Assembly: GCA_963665455.1 (NCBI GenBank)
Contig: OY762279.1
Span: forward strand, 4,030,001 to 4,094,000
Reading direction: 5' to 3'
Length of the DNA stretch: 64,000 nt
Origin: VXNE01 sp963665455
GTDB lineage: Bacteria > Pseudomonadota > Gammaproteobacteria > Pseudomonadales > Azotimanducaceae
Part shown: positions 62,603 through 64,000 of the stretch, in pieces
Numbering within the stretch: position 1 is the first letter of the stretch
How the letters are laid out: every line of letters begins with the position of its first letter
The notes under the pieces: generated by a model
Database searches by the model: none
The model's input: only the letters and a program-made list of their open reading frames with translations
What the model was told of the DNA's origin: nothing
Program-made: the position numbers and the translations under genes

Positions 62603-64000
62603 ATGAACACTGCTACCCCCAAGCACTTTCTCTCGGATATCGCCCATGATCTCAGCACGAGTACGAGAGAGGACGCGGTGGGGGAACTCGCAAGCATGCT
62701 CTCCTCCGAGCATTGCATCGGCGATCTCATCACCCTCGACTATGGACACGCTGACATCTTGGTGCACGACACGCACCGAAACCGCGCAAACGGTCTACCA
62801 CACGGCTGCCTGTTGATCGCGACGCGAATCACACCAGCAGATCTGGACGGTAACGCGTGGCCAGATGACCCGTCCCTCTTGCTCATCAGGGCCTCGGAGA
62901 GCGTGAGATTGCGGACTGATGCCGATCTGGAGGCGGTTCGGCTCGAAGCAGTGAAACGAGCAAATGACACTGATCGAACTTACGACGAGCCCGGGCACAC
63001 GGACCAGTTCACTCTGAATCTGCTCCGTTACTCCGGCATCAGATGCCGAGTGTTGGGGACGTTTCGGGCATGCCAGCCGAGCTGCGGTGGCGATTGGATC
63101 GTACATTTCGGAAGCGACATCGCAAACTTCAACGCTGGCCAAGGTATGAAGATTTACAAGCCGAGCGGCCGTGCCCTGCAACGAATAGTCAACCGCCGAA
63201 AGGTCGAAGAGGGGACGTCCCCGAAGCGAAGAGTCGGTCGACTTCGCTACTCGGCGGCGATCACTGAGTCCGACGCCCCCGAGGCCGTCGAAGTCTCGAT
63301 CCACGCAACTGACTTCATCGCCCAGCGCACGGCCATGTTCGGCATGACCAGAACCGGCAAGTCCAACACGACCAAGATGATCGCGAAGGCCCTGTTCGAG
63401 CTTCGATCCGAAGACGGAGGGGACACAGTCGGGCAGCTCATCTTCGACCCGAACGGAGAGTACGCTAACGACAACCCCCAAGATCAGGGCTGTTTACGGA
63501 ACCTGCAATACGAGAAGCCGGAGTACGAGGGCCAGGTGCGGACCTATGGGTCGCACCCGCACCCCCACGACCCTGAGCGGAGTATCACGAAGTTCAACTT
63601 CTACGGGACGCAAGAGCCACCGCATCCACCCGACAAAGAAAGCGATCTCGACGCGCCTCTGCATGGCCTCTTTAGAGGAAAGCAGATCATTGATGACACG
63701 CTTGGCGAGGAGGATTCGGGGTATGTGACTGACTTCCGCAACGCGCGCATCGACGACCTCAAGGGGGCGGCGGGACAGAGCGGGCGAGGCGAGTACGTGC
63801 GGTTCCGGCGGCGACTCTTCGTCTACCGTTGCACATTGGTGAACGCTGGTTTCACTCCTCCTGAAGCACTCCCTCCGATCACCAAGGGGATCTTTAGCCA
63901 GGAAATCAGAGACCTGATGGCCCACGATCACGATTTGGCTCAGTACGCGCCACTGCTCGATGCGGACGGCATGTCGTGGGACGTAGCTGGCGACTTTGTC
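62603..64000 (+). CDS. HerA-like ATPase (FtsK/HerA superfamily), truncated by window end
   Basis: The frame is open for 466 codons from ATG 62603 to the window end. An N-terminal domain (IGDLITLDYGHADILVHDTH, ~40) resembles a HAS-barrel. The ATPase core has Walker A GMTRTGKSNTTK (~247-258) and, 35 residues on, LIFDPNGEYAND, the D-x-N-G-E-Y motif that marks HerA. Walker B and the arginine finger would lie beyond the edge. A roughly 150-residue insertion separates the motif from the next part. HerA hexamers act with NurA in DNA end processing, and related ATPases pair with nucleases or SIR2-type effectors in anti-phage systems. The gene has lower GC and different codon use from the rest of the window. 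Confidence 0.87.
   Translation, partial: MNTATPKHFLSDIAHDLSTSTREDAVGELASMLSSEHCIGDLITLDYGHADILVHDTHRNRANGLPHGCLLIATRITPADLDGNAWPDDPSLLLIRASESVRLRTDADLEAVRLEAVKRANDTDRTYDEPGHTDQFTLNLLRYSGIRCRVLGTFRACQPSCGGDWIVHFGSDIANFNAGQGMKIYKPSGRALQRIVNRRKVEEGTSPKRRVGRLRYSAAITESDAPEAVEVSIHATDFIAQRTAMFGMTRTGKSNTTKMIAKALFELRSEDGGDTVGQLIFDPNGEYANDNPQDQGCLRNLQYEKPEYEGQVRTYGSHPHPHDPERSITKFNFYGTQEPPHPPDKESDLDAPLHGLFRGKQIIDDTLGEEDSGYVTDFRNARIDDLKGAAGQSGRGEYVRFRRRLFVYRCTLVNAGFTPPEALPPITKGIFSQEIRDLMAHDHDLAQYAPLLDADGMSWDVAGDFV

Noticed and set aside
59884..64000. Direct repeat of the tRNA 3' end as an att site
   Set aside because: No second copy of the T-arm/acceptor sequence was seen in the window; it could lie outside.

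Overview
The window is a GC-rich (roughly 68-70 percent by eye) bacterial chromosome segment. RimO, a Cu/Zn superoxide dismutase, DUF3604/PpiC/HupE modules, dipeptide ABC transporters, a Rieske oxygenase, glutathione transferases and a CmcJ-type oxygenase together suggest a pseudomonadote, most likely a gammaproteobacterium of the marine or host-associated kind. That placement is inference; there is no rRNA or marker set here to prove it.

Positions 1-17256 (all minus strand, read right to left) hold an operon-like cluster of type VI secretion-type tube and spike genes: VgrG-like 3, relics of an IS256-family transposase and of a VgrG tail, two Hcp-like tube proteins, VgrG-like 2, VgrG-like 1, a DUF2169/pentapeptide-repeat protein, two small proteins with needle-like beta repeats, a DUF4150 PAAR-like tip, and a gene of at least 890 codons that runs off the left edge. 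No sheath, baseplate, membrane-complex or ClpV gene is visible. The VgrG-like proteins end right after their OB-fold, carry Gly/Ser linkers, and two of them contain a pair of EF-hand motifs. The missing needle appears to be encoded by separate neighbouring genes. Two GT-A glycosyltransferases (17.5-19.1 kb) follow, and a near-identical regulatory-looking motif with 20-bp spaced half-sites recurs in front of parts of this region.

Positions 19.6-26.6 kb (minus) hold an overlapping pair of ABC exporter half-transporters and a three-gene operon, GPH-family transporter / TetR regulator / Rieske oxygenase, with overlapping palindromes in the leader that are the likely TetR operator.

Positions 26.7-34.9 kb (plus) hold a Cu/Zn SOD, a peptide-type ABC transporter (binding protein and two permeases, no ATPase), a luciferase-like flavin monooxygenase, an SDR, a PpiC/HupE pair and a truncated GPH transporter remnant. 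Positions 35.0-39.7 kb hold a VapBC toxin-antitoxin pair, two GST-fold proteins, a thiamine-diphosphate enzyme and an unknown partner. At 39.8-41.4 kb is an AAA-like/PD-(D/E)XK protein.

Positions 41.5-53.9 kb (plus apart from one SnoaL-like gene) hold a CmcJ/AsaB-family oxygenase and partner, two paralogous peptide-binding lipoproteins flanking a sulfatase, a permease, an unusual OppC-OppD fusion, OppF, and an NAD-salvage pair (nicotinate phosphoribosyltransferase-like and nicotinamidase-like). Positions 53.9-58.4 kb repeat the PpiC/HupE module behind a secreted DUF3604 protein. RimO and a tRNA-Ser(CGA) end the housekeeping part. After the tRNA the sequence changes character: few intact genes, a DUF433 antitoxin-like gene, a broken gene, and at the right edge the start of a HerA-like ATPase with lower GC, which looks like the beginning of a defence or mobile island.
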